Of a stretch of DNA of 64,000 bases, positions 36,741 to 46,558 are shown in pieces. The position numbers and the translations under genes are program-made. The stretch comes from Aquabacterium sp. J223 (GTDB lineage: Bacteria > Pseudomonadota > Gammaproteobacteria > Burkholderiales > Burkholderiaceae_C). Location of the stretch: assembly GCF_024666615.1 (NCBI RefSeq), contig NZ_CP088297.1, positions 1,240,001 through 1,304,000 of the forward strand. Reading direction: 5' to 3'. A model generated the notes under the pieces. The model did no database searches, was not told the DNA's origin, and was given only the letters and a program-made list of their open reading frames with translations. The first letter of the stretch is position 1; each line of letters starts with the position of its first letter.

Positions 36741-38132
36741 TCAATAGGCGTTGCGGTCGGCGAACATGAGCCGGATGGTGCGCACGATGATCTGCAGGTC
36801 CAGGCCCAGCGACCAGTTGCGCAGGTATTCCAGATCGTATTCGACGCGCGCCTGCATCTTCTCGATCGTGTCGGTCTCGCCACGGTGCCCGTTGACCTGG
36901 GCCCAGCCGGTGATGCCGGGCTTGACCTTGTGCCGCACCATGTAGGCCTTGATCATTTCGCGGTACTGCTCGTTGTGGGCCACCGCATGGGGCCGGGGGC
37001 CGACGATGCTCATGCGTCCCTGCAGGACGTTGATGAACTGCGGCAGCTCGTCCAGCGAGGTGCGGCGGATGAAGGCGCCGAACCGGGTGATGCGCGGGTC
37101 GTCCTTGGTCGCCTGCTTGACCACCGGGCCGTTGTCCATGGTGCGCATGGAGCGGAACTTGTAGACCACGATCTCCGCGCCGTCGATGCCGTTGCGCCGC
37201 TGGCGGAAGATCACCGGGCCCGGCGAGCTCAGCTTGACGCCGACGGCCAGCGCGAGCAGCACCGGCGAGATGAGGATGAGGATGAGCGTGGCGAGCACGA
37301 TGTCCTCGAGCCGCTTCATCAGCTCGTTGGTGCCGGTGAACGGCGTCTCCAGGATGCCCACGACCGGCACGCCGGCGATGTCCTGCAGCCGCCCTTGGAT
37401 GATGCTGATGCCGAACACGTCCGGCACGAAGAAGATGGACGCGGTGGTGCCCTGCACCGACTCCAGCAGCTCGACGATGCGCGGCTGCGACCCCAGCGGC
37501 AGGGTGATGTACACCTCCTTGATGCCGTGCTCGCGGATGTACGGCGCCAGCTGGTTCAGCGTTCCCAGGCGCTGCTGGGTGGCGTCGTTGTGCACCCGCT
37601 CGTCGGTGCGGTCGTCGAAGTAGCCGGCGAAGTCGACGCCCGCCTCGGCGTCGGCCAGCGCCCGGGCCACCTTCACCCCCAGCGGACCCGCGCCGACGAC
37701 CACCGCCGTGCGCCGGGCCTCCGGCCGCGCGGCGCGCGAGACGAGGATGCTGCGGCCGATCCACACCGCCATCCATTGCAGCACCGGCGTCACCAGCGCC
37801 CAGCCGATCAGCACCTCGGTGCTGAAGTAGCCCAGGCTGCGGGTGGCGTAGCCGCACAGGAAGAGGATGGCCAGCAGCGCGATCCAGGAGGTCGCGATGT
37901 CGGTGCCGGCGGCGATCAGGTGGTCGCGGAAGCGGTTGCGGCCGGGAAAGCTCAGCGCGAAGACGAGCAGGCACAGCGTGAGGTCCGAGCGCAGCACCGG
38001 GTCGCCATTGGCCACGGTCGCAAACAGGAAGACCGCGACGGTGATCGTCGGCTCCATGAAGGCCGCGATCAGCGAGGTCACCGATTGCGGTGCGCTGTAG
38101 AACGTTCGCTTGTAGCTGCGGTCTTCGAACAT
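36741..38132 (-). CDS. Undecaprenyl-phosphate glucose phosphotransferase (WcaJ/PssY type)
   Basis: The initiating enzyme of the EPS repeat unit: it moves glucose-1-phosphate from UDP-glucose to undecaprenyl phosphate. Of the 463 residues, the N-terminal part has four hydrophobic helices, a CoA-binding-like Rossmann segment (AVVVGAGPLGVKVARAL) follows, and the C-terminal sugar-transferase domain shows MKRLEDIVLATLILILISP, FRQRRNG, KFRSMR, and the catalytic SLDELPQFINVLQGRMSIVGPRP. ATG 38132 was chosen; an in-frame TTG at 38138 is less likely. It heads the leftward manC-galE-epsL group and diverges from ubiJ. Confidence 0.94.
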   Translation of the reverse strand: MFEDRSYKRTFYSAPQSVTSLIAAFMEPTITVAVFLFATVANGDPVLRSDLTLCLLVFALSFPGRNRFRDHLIAAGTDIATSWIALLAILFLCGYATRSLGYFSTEVLIGWALVTPVLQWMAVWIGRSILVSRAARPEARRTAVVVGAGPLGVKVARALADAEAGVDFAGYFDDRTDERVHNDATQQRLGTLNQLAPYIREHGIKEVYITLPLGSQPRIVELLESVQGTTASIFFVPDVFGISIIQGRLQDIAGVPVVGILETPFTGTNELMKRLEDIVLATLILILISPVLLALAVGVKLSSPGPVIFRQRRNGIDGAEIVVYKFRSMRTMDNGPVVKQATKDDPRITRFGAFIRRTSLDELPQFINVLQGRMSIVGPRPHAVAHNEQYREMIKAYMVRHKVKPGITGWAQVNGHRGETDTIEKMQARVEYDLEYLRNWSLGLDLQIIVRTIRLMFADRNAY

Positions 38133-38289
38133 GGACAAGGACGTCAGACGGCACGGGGGAAGCCGTCCGGCAGGTGGTCAGGCTGGCGTCAGACGCGCCT
38201 GCCCATGCCCGCCACGAGCGGCGGGATTCTCCCTCAATTCCCGGGTCGCTCCGCCCCGGCCGTCGGTGGGTGGGCGACAGGCCGCTGCC

Positions 38290-38295
38290 TACAAT
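38290..38295 (+). promoter_or_regulatory. Candidate -10 box very close to the ubiJ start
   Basis: TACAAT ends six bases before the ATG at 38302, so transcription would start at or next to the start codon. This suggests a leaderless mRNA. No clear -35 is present. Confidence 0.4.
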
Positions 38296-38301
38296 CCGGC
38301 G

Positions 38302-38868
38302 ATGCTTCACGCTTTGCATGCAGTTCTCGCGCCCGCCGCCCTCGAGCGGCTGGTGCTGCTGCTCAACCACCTGCTGCAGTCCGAGCCCGCGGCGCAGGAC
38401 CGGCTGCGGCCGCACGCCGGCCGGCGGGTCGAATTGCAGGCCGCCGACTGGCCGCGCTGGCTGCCCCCGCTGCCGCGACTCGCCTTCGCCATCACGCCGG
38501 CCGGCCTGCTGGAGTGGGAGCCCGACGCGCCCGCCGCGCCCGCCGACCTGCAGGTGGTGGTCGAGGCCGGCCAGCCGCTGCAGCAACTGCCGGCGCTGCT
38601 GGCGGGGCAGGCGCCGCGCCTGCAGGTGCAGGGCGACGCCGCCCTGGCCGGCGACGTGAACTGGCTGCTGGACAACCTGCGCTGGGACCCGGCCGACGAC
38701 CTGCAGCGCTTCGTCGGTCCGGCGGCCGCGGCGACCCTGCAGCGGGTCGGCCGCGGCTTCTTCGGTGCGCTGCGCCAGGCGCTGTCCCTGGCCCAGTCGA
38801 TCGCCGGGCGGCTGGTGGGCGCCACCGCCACGAACGCGGGCGCCACCGGAGGCTGGCCCGCACGATGA
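38302..38868 (+). CDS. ubiJ: Ubiquinone biosynthesis accessory factor UbiJ (SCP2-like)
   Basis: A 188-residue SCP2/sterol-carrier-like protein directly upstream of ubiB, the usual position of ubiJ. Hydrophobic residues of the lipid-binding fold are seen in [22 protein letters not shown] and in [13 protein letters not shown], followed by a C-terminal helix ([17 protein letters not shown]). UbiJ with UbiK helps the Ubi protein complex handle lipid intermediates. Identification rests on position and fold pattern; sequence conservation in this family is low. Confidence 0.82.
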   Translation: MLHALHAVLAPAALERLVLLLNHLLQSEPAAQDRLRPHAGRRVELQAADWPRWLPPLPRLAFAITPAGLLEWEPDAPAAPADLQVVVEAGQPLQQLPALLAGQAPRLQVQGDAALAGDVNWLLDNLRWDPADDLQRFVGPAAAATLQRVGRGFFGALRQALSLAQSIAGRLVGATATNAGATGGWPAR

Positions 38869-38941
38869 AGGCGACAGCGCGGCGGCGACGGCCGGACAGG
38901 TGGGCGACGGCAGCGGGCCGGTGGAGACCAGGAGGGGCGGC

Positions 38942-40489
38942 GTGAGCCACCTCGGGCGGCTCGCCTTCATCCTGTTCACCATCCTGCGTTTCGGCCTCGA
39001 CGAGTTGGCCTTGTCGGGGCTGCGCGGCCGCTGGATGCGGCGCCTGGTGCGGGTGCTCACGGTCGGCCGCCGGCTGGACAGCCCGCGTGGCGCCCGACTG
39101 CGCCAGGCGCTCGAGCAGCTCGGGCCCATCTTCGTCAAGTTCGGCCAGGTGCTGTCGACCCGGCGCGACCTGCTGCCGGTGGACGTGGCCGACGAACTGG
39201 CGCTGCTGCAGGACCGGGTGCCGCCGTTCCCGGGGGCGGACGCCGTGGCCCTGGTCGAACAGGCCTTCGGCCGCCCGCTGGCGGCCGTCTTCGCCAGCTT
39301 CGACACCGTCCCGGTGGCCAGCGCGTCAATCGCCCAGGTCCATTTCGCCACCCTGCTCGACGGACGCGAGGTGGCGGTCAAGGTGCTGCGGCCGGGCATG
39401 CTCTCGGTGATCGAGACCGACCTGACGCTGCTGCACACGCTGGCCCGCTGGGTCGAGCACTGGAGCGCCGACGGCCGCCGGCTGCGCCCGCGCGAGGTGG
39501 TGGCCGAGTTCGACAACTACCTGCACGACGAGCTGGACCTGGTGCGCGAGGCCGCCAACGCCGCCCAGCTGCGGCGCAACATGCAGGACCTGCAGCTGGT
39601 GATGGTGCCGGAGATGGTGTGGGACCTGTGCACCCCCGGCGTCATCGTCATGGAGCGCATGCACGGCGTGCCGATCAGCCAGATCGAACGGCTGCGCGCG
39701 GCCGGGGTGGACATCCCGCGGCTGGCCCGCGACGGCGTGACGATCTTCTTCACGCAGGTCTTCCGCGACGGCTTCTTCCACGCCGACATGCACCCCGGCA
39801 ACATCCAGGTCAGCCTGGCGCCGGACACCTTCGGCCGCTACATCGCGCTGGACTTCGGGATCATCGGCACGCTCACCGAGGTCGACAAGGACTACCTGGC
39901 GCAGAACTTCATCGCCTTCTTCCGCCGCGACTACAAGCGCGTGGCCGAACTGCACCTGGAGTCCGGCTGGGTGCCGCCGGCGACGCGGGTGGATGCGCTG
40001 GAGGCGGCCATCCGGGCGGTGTGCGAGCCGCACTTCGACCGTCCGCTGCGCGAGATCTCGCTGGGCACCGTGCTGCTGCGCCTGTTCCAGATCTCCCGCC
40101 GCTTCAACGTCGAGATCCAGCCCCAGCTGGTGCTGCTGCAGAAGACGCTGCTCAACGTCGAGGGCCTGGGCCGCCAGCTCGACCCGGAACTCGACCTCTG
40201 GGCCACGGCCAAGCCCTTCCTCGAGCGCTGGATGAGCGAGCAGGTGGGCTGGCGCGGCCTGTGGCTGCGCCTCAAGCAGGAGGCGCCGCGTTATTCGCAG
40301 CTGCTGCCGGCGCTGCCGCGGCTGGCGGTGCAGCGGCTGCAGTCGCCCGCTGGCACGTCGGATGCATTGCTGGCCGCCCTGCTGGTCGAGCAGCGCCGCA
40401 CCAACCGGCTGCTGCAGGGCCTGATCTGGGCCGGACTGGGTTTCGTGCTGGGGGCCGCGGCCGTCAGGCTGTGGCCCTGGCTGGTGTGA
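38942..40489 (+). CDS. ubiB: Ubiquinone biosynthesis regulatory kinase-like protein UbiB
   Basis: A 515-residue atypical kinase-like (ADCK/ABC1) protein. The KxGQ motif is in [16 protein letters not shown], the alanine-rich loop in [23 protein letters not shown] carries the ATP-lysine, and HADMHPGNI plus ALDFGIIG are catalytic- and metal-loop equivalents. Two hydrophobic helices at the C-terminus (about 485-515) anchor it in the membrane. It starts at GTG 38942 and probably forms an operon with ubiJ (73-base gap). It supports coenzyme Q synthesis, probably by ATPase-driven handling of lipids. Confidence 0.96.
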   Translation: MSHLGRLAFILFTILRFGLDELALSGLRGRWMRRLVRVLTVGRRLDSPRGARLRQALEQLGPIFVKFGQVLSTRRDLLPVDVADELALLQDRVPPFPGADAVALVEQAFGRPLAAVFASFDTVPVASASIAQVHFATLLDGREVAVKVLRPGMLSVIETDLTLLHTLARWVEHWSADGRRLRPREVVAEFDNYLHDELDLVREAANAAQLRRNMQDLQLVMVPEMVWDLCTPGVIVMERMHGVPISQIERLRAAGVDIPRLARDGVTIFFTQVFRDGFFHADMHPGNIQVSLAPDTFGRYIALDFGIIGTLTEVDKDYLAQNFIAFFRRDYKRVAELHLESGWVPPATRVDALEAAIRAVCEPHFDRPLREISLGTVLLRLFQISRRFNVEIQPQLVLLQKTLLNVEGLGRQLDPELDLWATAKPFLERWMSEQVGWRGLWLRLKQEAPRYSQLLPALPRLAVQRLQSPAGTSDALLAALLVEQRRTNRLLQGLIWAGLGFVLGAAAVRLWPWLV

Positions 40490-40502
40490 AAGGGCTCGTG
40501 CC

Positions 40503-41952
40503 ATGCTGCTCACGCTCGTCGTCGTCTACCTGCTCGTCACCATCGCCATCGGCCTCTGGGCGGCCAAGCGGGTGAAGAACACCGCCGACTTCGCGGTCGC
40601 CGGCCGCCACCTGCCGCTGGTGATGATCGTCACCACCACCTTCGCCACCTGGTTCGGCTCCGAGACGGTGCTCGGCATCCCGGCCAAGTTCGTCGAGGGC
40701 GGCCTCGGCAGCGTGGTGGAAGACCCCCTTCGGCGCCGGCACCTGCCTGATCCTGGTCGGCCTGTTCTTCGCGTCGCGGCTGTACCGCATGACGCTGCTG
40801 ACCATCAGCGACTACTACCGCGAGCGCTACGGGCGGGTGGTGGAGGTGGCCTGCTCGGTCATGATCATGGTCAGCTACCTGGGCTGGGTGTCGGCCCAGG
40901 TCACCGCGCTGGGGCTGGTGTTCAACGTGCTGTCGGGCGGCGCCATCGCCATCCCGGTGGGCATGGTGCTGGGCACCGCCTCCATCCTGGCCTACACGCT
41001 GCTCGGCGGCATGTGGTCGGTGGCGGTCACCGACTTCGTGCAGATGATCATCCTGGTCGTCGGGCTGCTGGTCATCGCGTTCTTCGCCGCCGGCCAGGCC
41101 GGCGGCGCCGACAAGGTCGTCGCCCTGGCCGCCAGCCGCGACCTGTTCCGCTTCCTGCCGGAGCCCAGCTTCCACGACATCGTGTTCTTCATCGCGGCGG
41201 CGATCACGATGATGCTCGGGTCCATCCCGCAGCAGGACGTCTTCCAGCGGGTGATGTCGGCCAAGGACCTGAACGCCGCCACCAAGGGCCCGGTGATCGG
41301 CGGCGTCTGCTACATCCTCTTCGCCGCGGTGCCGATGTTCCTGGTCACCAGCGCGCTGATCATCATGCCGGAGCAGGCCGAGGCGCTGCTCGCCGACGAC
41401 CCGCAGAAGGTGCTGCCCACGCTGGTGCTCACGCACATGCCCTTCGTCATGCAGGTGCTGTTCTTCGGTGCGCTGCTGTCGGCCATCAAGTCGTCCGCCT
41501 CGGCCACGCTGCTGGCCCCGTCGATCACCTTCGTCGAGAACATCTGGCGCCAGTTCCGCCCCCGCCTGTCAGACCGCCAGGAACTGCGCACCATGCGCAT
41601 CACCGTGCTGCTGTTCTCCATGCTGGTGTGCGCCTACGCCATCGCCTCGCAGGGCACGCCGATCTACGAGATGGTTTCCGGCGCCTACCAGGTGACGCTG
41701 ATCGGCGCCTTCGTGCCGCTGGTCGCGGGCCTGTACTGGCGGCGGGCGACCACGCAGGGCGCGGTGTTCTCCATCCTGCTCGGGTTGGTGGGCTGGCTGG
41801 CGTTCCTGATGACGCCAGCCGGCGAGGTGTTCCCGGCGCAGCTGGCCGGCGTGCTGATGGCCGCCGTCGGCATGGTGCTGGGATCGCTCGGCCCGCAGGC
41901 GGTGAAGAACCGGCACGGCAGCCACCACACGCTTGCGGGGTTGAAGGCCTGA
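40503..41952 (+). CDS. Sodium:solute symporter (SSS family), frameshifted
   Basis: About 482 residues when corrected, with roughly 13 predicted TM helices. The N-terminal KNTADFAVAGRHLPLVMIVTTTFATWFGSETVLGIPAKF and later SIPQQDVFQRVMSAKD and FGALLSAIKSSASATLLAPS are the SSS (SLC5-like) sodium-binding landmarks. The frame breaks in five C at 40724-40728; deleting one gives VVEDPFGAGTCLILVGLFFASRLYRM and rejoins the frames. Substrate unknown: the family carries sugars, proline, pantothenate or carboxylates. It follows ubiB by 13 bases and may be read through from it. Confidence 0.82.
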
Positions 41953-42020
41953 CCCCCCGGCCCCAACTGCCGCCCGTCACGCCGCGGCCGGCCCCAGCCG
42001 GCCACGGCGTACCCCTCTCC

Positions 42021-42026
42021 TATAAT
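42021..42026 (+). promoter_or_regulatory. Consensus -10 box for the FmdB-DUF502 operon
   Basis: A perfect TATAAT stands out in very GC-rich sequence, 27 bases before the ATG of the zinc-ribbon gene. The -35 position reads CCGGCC, so either an activator or a long spacer is needed. Confidence 0.55.
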
Positions 42027-42053
42027 TTCGTGTTTCGCATCAAGGGTTTAGCC

Positions 42054-42407
42054 ATGCCGATCTATGCCTATCGCTGCGCCAGCTGCGGCCATGCGCAGGA
42101 CGTCTTGCGCAAGCTCTCCGACCCTGCGCTGACCGTCTGCCCGGCCTGCCAGGCGGGCACCTTCGAAAAGCAGGTCACCGCCGCCGGCTTCCAGCTCAAG
42201 GGCTCGGGCTGGTACGTCACCGACTTCCGCAACAACGGCAGCGCGCCGGCCAAGGCCTCGACCGGCGGCGAGGCGAAGCCCGCCGACACCGCGTCGTCGT
42301 CCGAGTCGAAGGCGCCTGCGTCCACCACCGAGCCGGCCACGCCCGCCGCCGCCAAGAGCGAACCGGCAGCCGCCGGCGGAACCGCCTCCGCGGCGCCGAC
42401 CCCTTGA
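42054..42407 (+). CDS. FmdB-family zinc-ribbon protein
   Basis: A 117-residue protein. The first 60 residues (PIYAYRCASCGHAQDVLRKLSDPALTVCPACQ) form a CxxC/CxxC zinc ribbon with the FmdB signature. The C-terminal half is a low-complexity Ala/Pro/Ser/Thr/Lys tail of no recognisable fold. The function of this family is unclear; regulatory or RNA/protein-binding roles have been proposed. In many betaproteobacteria it precedes DUF502 and aspS, as here. Confidence 0.85.
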   Translation: MPIYAYRCASCGHAQDVLRKLSDPALTVCPACQAGTFEKQVTAAGFQLKGSGWYVTDFRNNGSAPAKASTGGEAKPADTASSSESKAPASTTEPATPAAAKSEPAAAGGTASAAPTP

Positions 42408-42444
42408 CGATCGTGCGCGCTCCCTCCCCGCAAGAAAGCCCGGC

Positions 42445-43092
42445 GTGAAGAAACACCTCCTTGCCGGCCTGCTGGTCTGGCTGCCGCTGGCCATCACGGT
42501 CTGGGTGCTGATGTGGGTGCTCGGGCTGATGACCGGCGTCTTCGGCGGTCTGCTCGACGCGGTGCAGGCGGTGCTGCCGCAGGCCGCGGTGCCGACCATC
42601 GAATGGCTGCGGCGCACGCCGGGCCTCGGCGTGGTCGTGCTGCTGGTCGCGCTCTGGCTGACCGGCGTGGCGGCGACCAACATCGCCGGCCAATGGGCGC
42701 TGCGGCAGGGACACCGGCTGCTGTCCAACATCCCCATCGTCAAATCCATCTACAGCTCGGTCAAGCAGGTCTCGGACACGCTGTTCTCCAGCAACGGCAA
42801 CGCCTTCCGCGAGGCCGTGCTGCTGGAGTACCCGCGCGCCGGCAGCTGGACCATCGCCTTCGTCACCGGCCGTCCCGGCGGCGAGGTGGCCGACCACCTG
42901 CGCGGCGACTACCTCAGCCTGTACGTGCCGACGACGCCCAACCCGACGTCCGGCTTCTTCCTGATGCTGCCGCGCGCCGACGTCGTGCCCCTGGGCATGA
43001 GCGTGGACGAGGCGTTGAAGTACATCATCTCGATGGGCGTGGTGGCCCCGCCGCCGCCGCGGGTGGCGCTGGCCGCCGCGGCCGCCCACTGA
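42445..43092 (+). CDS. DUF502 membrane protein
   Basis: A 215-residue protein with two N-terminal TM helices ([39 protein letters not shown]). A soluble domain follows with [38 protein letters not shown] and [19 protein letters not shown], all DUF502 hallmarks. The start is GTG 42445. The family is widespread but has no assigned activity. It lies between the FmdB protein and aspS in one direction. Confidence 0.88.
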   Translation: MKKHLLAGLLVWLPLAITVWVLMWVLGLMTGVFGGLLDAVQAVLPQAAVPTIEWLRRTPGLGVVVLLVALWLTGVAATNIAGQWALRQGHRLLSNIPIVKSIYSSVKQVSDTLFSSNGNAFREAVLLEYPRAGSWTIAFVTGRPGGEVADHLRGDYLSLYVPTTPNPTSGFFLMLPRADVVPLGMSVDEALKYIISMGVVAPPPPRVALAAAAAH

Positions 43093-43199
43093 GCCGGCGC
43101 CTCACCCAACCGCCACCCACCACACCCGGCGCCCGGCCACGCGCTTCGACCGAAGCCGCCGCTGCAGGCGCCGCTGCCGAACCTGCGGAGATAGTCGAC

Positions 43200-44993
43200 A
43201 TGAGAACCACCTACTGCGGCCTGGTCAGCGAGGCCCTGCTGGGCCAGACCGTCACCCTGATGGGCTGGGCCCACCGCCGGCGCGACCATGGCGGCGTCAT
43301 CTTCATCGACCTGCGCGACCGCGAGGGCCTGGTGCAGGTGGTGTGCGACCCCGACCGCCCGGAGATGTTCGCCACCGCCGAGGGCGTGCGCAACGAGTTC
43401 TGCCTGAAGCTGGTGGGCAAGGTGAGGGCGCGGCCGGCCGGCACCGAGAACGCCAACCTCACCAGCGGCAAGGTGGAGGTGCTGTGCCAGGAACTCGAGG
43501 TGCTCAACCCCAGCGTCACGCCGCCCTTCCAGCTCGACGACGACAACCTGTCCGAGACCACGCGCCTGACCCACCGCGTGCTCGACCTGCGCCGCCCGGC
43601 CATGCAGCACAACCTGATGCTGCGCTACCGCGTGGCGATGGAGGTGCGCAAGTACCTCGACGAACACGGCTTCGTCGACATCGAGACGCCGATGCTCACC
43701 CGCAGCACCCCCGAGGGCGCACGCGACTACCTGGTGCCCAGCCGGGTCCACGACGGCATGTTCTTCGCGCTGCCGCAGAGCCCCCAGCTGTTCAAGCAGC
43801 TGCTCATGGTCTCGGGCTTCGACCGCTACTACCAGATCACCAAGTGCTTCCGTGACGAGGACCTGCGCGCCGACCGCCAGCCCGAGTTCACCCAGATCGA
43901 CCTGGAGACCAGCTTCCTCACCGAGCAGGAGATTCGCGACCTGACCGAGGGCATGATCCGCCACGTCTTCATGAAGGCGCTGGGCGTCGACCTGGGCACC
44001 TACCCGGTGATGCAGTACAGCGAGGCGATGAGGCTGTACGGCTCGGACAAGCCCGACCTGCGCGTCAAGCTCGACTTCACCGAGCTGACCGACGTCATGG
44101 CCGACGTCGACTTCAAGGTCTTCTCCGGGCCGGCGACGATGAAGGGCGGCCGCGTCGCGGCGCTGCGCATCCCCGGCGGCGGCGACATGAGCCGCGGCGA
44201 GATCGACGGCTACACCGACTTCGTGAAGATCTACGGCGCCAAGGGCCTGGCCTGGATCAAGGTCAACGACCTGGCCAAGGGCCGCGAGGGGCTGCAGAGC
44301 CCCATCGTCAAGAACCTGCACGACCGCGCGGTCGACGAGATCGTCCGCCGCACCGGGGCGCAGACCGGCGACCTCATCTTCTTCGGCGCCGACAAGGCCA
44401 AGGTGGTCAACGACGCGCTGGGCGCGCTGCGGGTGAAGATCGGCCACAGCGAGTTCGGCCGCGCCAAGGGCCTGTTCGAGGACCGGTGGGCGCCGCTGTG
44501 GGTGATCGACTTCCCGATGTTCGAGTACGACGAGGAGGGCCAGCGCTGGAACGCGGTGCACCACCCCTTCACCGCACCGAAGGACGGCCACGAGAACCTG
44601 ATGGACACCGACCCCGGCGCCTGCGTCGCCAAGGCCTACGACATGGTGCTCAACGGCTGGGAGCTGGGCGGCGGCTCGGTGCGCATCCACCGCGCCGACG
44701 TGCAGAGCAAGGTCTTCTCCGCGCTGAAGATCGGGCCCGAGGAGGCGCAGGCCAAGTTCGGCTTCCTGCTCGACGCCCTGCAGTACGGCGCGCCGCCGCA
44801 CGGCGGCCTGGCCTTCGGGCTGGACCGCCTGGTGACGCTGATGACCAAGGCCGATTCCATCCGCGACGTCATCGCCTTCCCGAAGACGCAGCGGGCGCAG
44901 GACCTGCTGACCGGCGCGCCGTCGCCGGTGGACGAGAAGCAGCTGCGCGAACTCCACATCCGTCTGCGGAATGTGGCGCCTGCCGCCGCCTGA
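43200..44993 (+). CDS. aspS: Aspartyl-tRNA synthetase AspS
   Basis: A 597-residue class II bacterial-type AspRS: N-terminal OB-fold anticodon-binding domain ([25 protein letters not shown]), class II motif 2 in [17 protein letters not shown], an inserted GAD domain (about 300-420), and motif 3 in [16 protein letters not shown] 43200 follows a GGAGA site. It charges tRNA-Asp and, in bacteria with GatCAB, often tRNA-Asn; which of these holds here cannot be told from this gene alone. It lies about 100 bases from DUF502. Confidence 0.97.
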   Translation: MRTTYCGLVSEALLGQTVTLMGWAHRRRDHGGVIFIDLRDREGLVQVVCDPDRPEMFATAEGVRNEFCLKLVGKVRARPAGTENANLTSGKVEVLCQELEVLNPSVTPPFQLDDDNLSETTRLTHRVLDLRRPAMQHNLMLRYRVAMEVRKYLDEHGFVDIETPMLTRSTPEGARDYLVPSRVHDGMFFALPQSPQLFKQLLMVSGFDRYYQITKCFRDEDLRADRQPEFTQIDLETSFLTEQEIRDLTEGMIRHVFMKALGVDLGTYPVMQYSEAMRLYGSDKPDLRVKLDFTELTDVMADVDFKVFSGPATMKGGRVAALRIPGGGDMSRGEIDGYTDFVKIYGAKGLAWIKVNDLAKGREGLQSPIVKNLHDRAVDEIVRRTGAQTGDLIFFGADKAKVVNDALGALRVKIGHSEFGRAKGLFEDRWAPLWVIDFPMFEYDEEGQRWNAVHHPFTAPKDGHENLMDTDPGACVAKAYDMVLNGWELGGGSVRIHRADVQSKVFSALKIGPEEAQAKFGFLLDALQYGAPPHGGLAFGLDRLVTLMTKADSIRDVIAFPKTQRAQDLLTGAPSPVDEKQLRELHIRLRNVAPAAA

Positions 44994-45106
44994 CGGCGCC
45001 GCCCCGAGGGCGCCCGCGTCGCGACCCCGGGGCGGGGATCGCGCAGCGCTCCTCGGCGAGCGCCGCCGCTGACCGCTGCGCCTCGGTCCCGAAGGGAATT
45101 GCTGCC

Positions 45107-45586
45107 GTGGCTGAGGGCCCCCGCCCCTTCAAGATCCCGCGCTCGGTGCTGGTGGTGATCCACACGCCGGCGCTGGAGGTGCTGCTGCTGGAGCGCGCCG
45201 ACCGGCCCGGCTACTGGCAGAGCGTGACGGGGTCGCTGGACCGCGAGGACGAGGCCCTGGCCGAGACGGCCGCGCGCGAGGTGGCCGAGGAGACCGGCAT
45301 CGTCGTCGGCGCGCCCGGGGTGCCGGCGTCGGCCCTGGTGGACTGGGGGCTGGAGAACGTCTACGAGATCTACCCGGTGTGGCGCCACCGCTATGCACCG
45401 GGTGTCAGCCACAACACCGAGCATGTGTTCGGCCTTCGGGTGCCGGCGGGCACGCCGGTCACGCTGGCCCCGCGCGAGCACCTGGCCCATGCCTGGCTGC
45501 CCTGGCGCGACGCGGCCGACCGCTGCTTCTCGCCCTCGAACGCCGAGGCGGTGCTGATGCTGCCGCGCTTCGCCACCGCGAGCTGA
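45107..45586 (+). CDS. nudB: Dihydroneopterin triphosphate diphosphatase NudB (Nudix)
   Basis: A 159-residue Nudix hydrolase in the folate pathway; it removes pyrophosphate from dihydroneopterin triphosphate. The Nudix box reads GSLDREDEALAETAAREVAEETGI, one residue longer in its first loop than the E. coli form, a difference expected for betaproteobacterial NudB. RSVLVVIHTPALEVLLLER and YWQSVTGSLD precede it. The start is GTG 45107, preceded by AAGGGA; upstream in-frame starts lie inside aspS and are unlikely. It lies between aspS and the EEP gene. Confidence 0.85.
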   Translation: MAEGPRPFKIPRSVLVVIHTPALEVLLLERADRPGYWQSVTGSLDREDEALAETAAREVAEETGIVVGAPGVPASALVDWGLENVYEIYPVWRHRYAPGVSHNTEHVFGLRVPAGTPVTLAPREHLAHAWLPWRDAADRCFSPSNAEAVLMLPRFATAS

Positions 45587-45650
45587 CCCTCGAACGGGTA
45601 TGCCGCATGCAGTGCGGCATCATCGACGAGACCCCGCCCGCGGCGCCTTG

Positions 45651-46454
45651 ATGAACCCGCTCCACTCCACGCACCTGCCGCCGTTCTCCGCCACGCTCGC
45701 CGAACACCGGCTGCGGGTGGCGACCTACAACATCCACAAGGGCGTGCGCGGCATCGGCCCGGCGCGCCGGCTGGAGATCCACAACCTGGGGCTGGGGGTC
45801 GAGGCGCTGGACGCCGACCTGGTGTTCCTGCAGGAGGTGCGGCTGTTCCACACGTTGCAGGCGCGCCAGTTCGACCGCAGCACCTTCGGCTGGCCCGACG
45901 GCGGGCAGGCCGAGTTCCTGGCGCCGCCGGGCTACGAAGTGGCCTACCGGACCAACTGCATCACCCGCCATGGCGAGCACGGCAATGCGCTGCTGTCGCG
46001 CTGGCCCATGGGCGACATCGGCCACCACGACGTGTCCGACCACCGCTTCGAGCAGCGCGGCCTGCTGCACGTGCCGGTGCAGTGGAGCGGCCGCACCGTG
46101 CACGCGGTGGTGGCGCATTTCGGCCTGATCCACGCCAGCCGGGTGCGCCAGGTGCAGAAGCTCGCGGCCTTCATCGAGCAGCACGTGCCGAAGGGGGAAC
46201 TGCTGATCGTGGCCGGCGACTTCAACGACTGGGGCGAGAAGCTCGACGGGCCGATGGCCGGCCTCGGGCTTGCGCGGTCGCGACCGCCGGAAGGTCGAGA
46301 GAAGCCGACCTTCCCGTCGCGGGTGCCGGTGTTCCACCTCGACCGCGTCTACGTGCGCGGGCTGCGCTGCAGCGGCACCTTCGTGCCGCGCGGCAGCGCC
46401 TGGGTGCGCATGTCCGACCACCTGCCGCTGGTGGTGGAACTGGAGCCGGCCTGA
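45651..46454 (+). CDS. Endonuclease/exonuclease/phosphatase-family protein
   Basis: A 267-residue EEP-fold metal-dependent phosphoesterase. The four catalytic signatures appear in order: TYNIHKG, VFLQEVR, AGDFNDW and MSDHLPLVVEL. No signal peptide is visible. In Burkholderiales, EEP proteins frequently precede a cardiolipin synthase, and the same order is seen here, suggesting a phospholipid-related substrate, though a DNA or inositol phosphate substrate is possible. ATG 45651 follows a GC-rich leader without an obvious strong ribosome-binding site. Confidence 0.85.
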   Translation: MNPLHSTHLPPFSATLAEHRLRVATYNIHKGVRGIGPARRLEIHNLGLGVEALDADLVFLQEVRLFHTLQARQFDRSTFGWPDGGQAEFLAPPGYEVAYRTNCITRHGEHGNALLSRWPMGDIGHHDVSDHRFEQRGLLHVPVQWSGRTVHAVVAHFGLIHASRVRQVQKLAAFIEQHVPKGELLIVAGDFNDWGEKLDGPMAGLGLARSRPPEGREKPTFPSRVPVFHLDRVYVRGLRCSGTFVPRGSAWVRMSDHLPLVVELEPA

Positions 46455-46558
46455 GGCGCTGCCGGGCCGCCCCACACCATGCAGGCCCCCCCGACCGCCA
46501 GCCGTCGGCACCCGACCTGGGCCGTGCCCAGTGGCGGGCCTGGTACCTGAGCCGGCGC

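Noticed and set aside
34453-39516. Very long minus-strand open frame (1687 codons)
   Set aside because: Only its 3' part (galE) is a gene. The rest lies antisense or out of frame to epsL, the glucose phosphotransferase and ubiB, and is the usual long open frame of GC-rich DNA.
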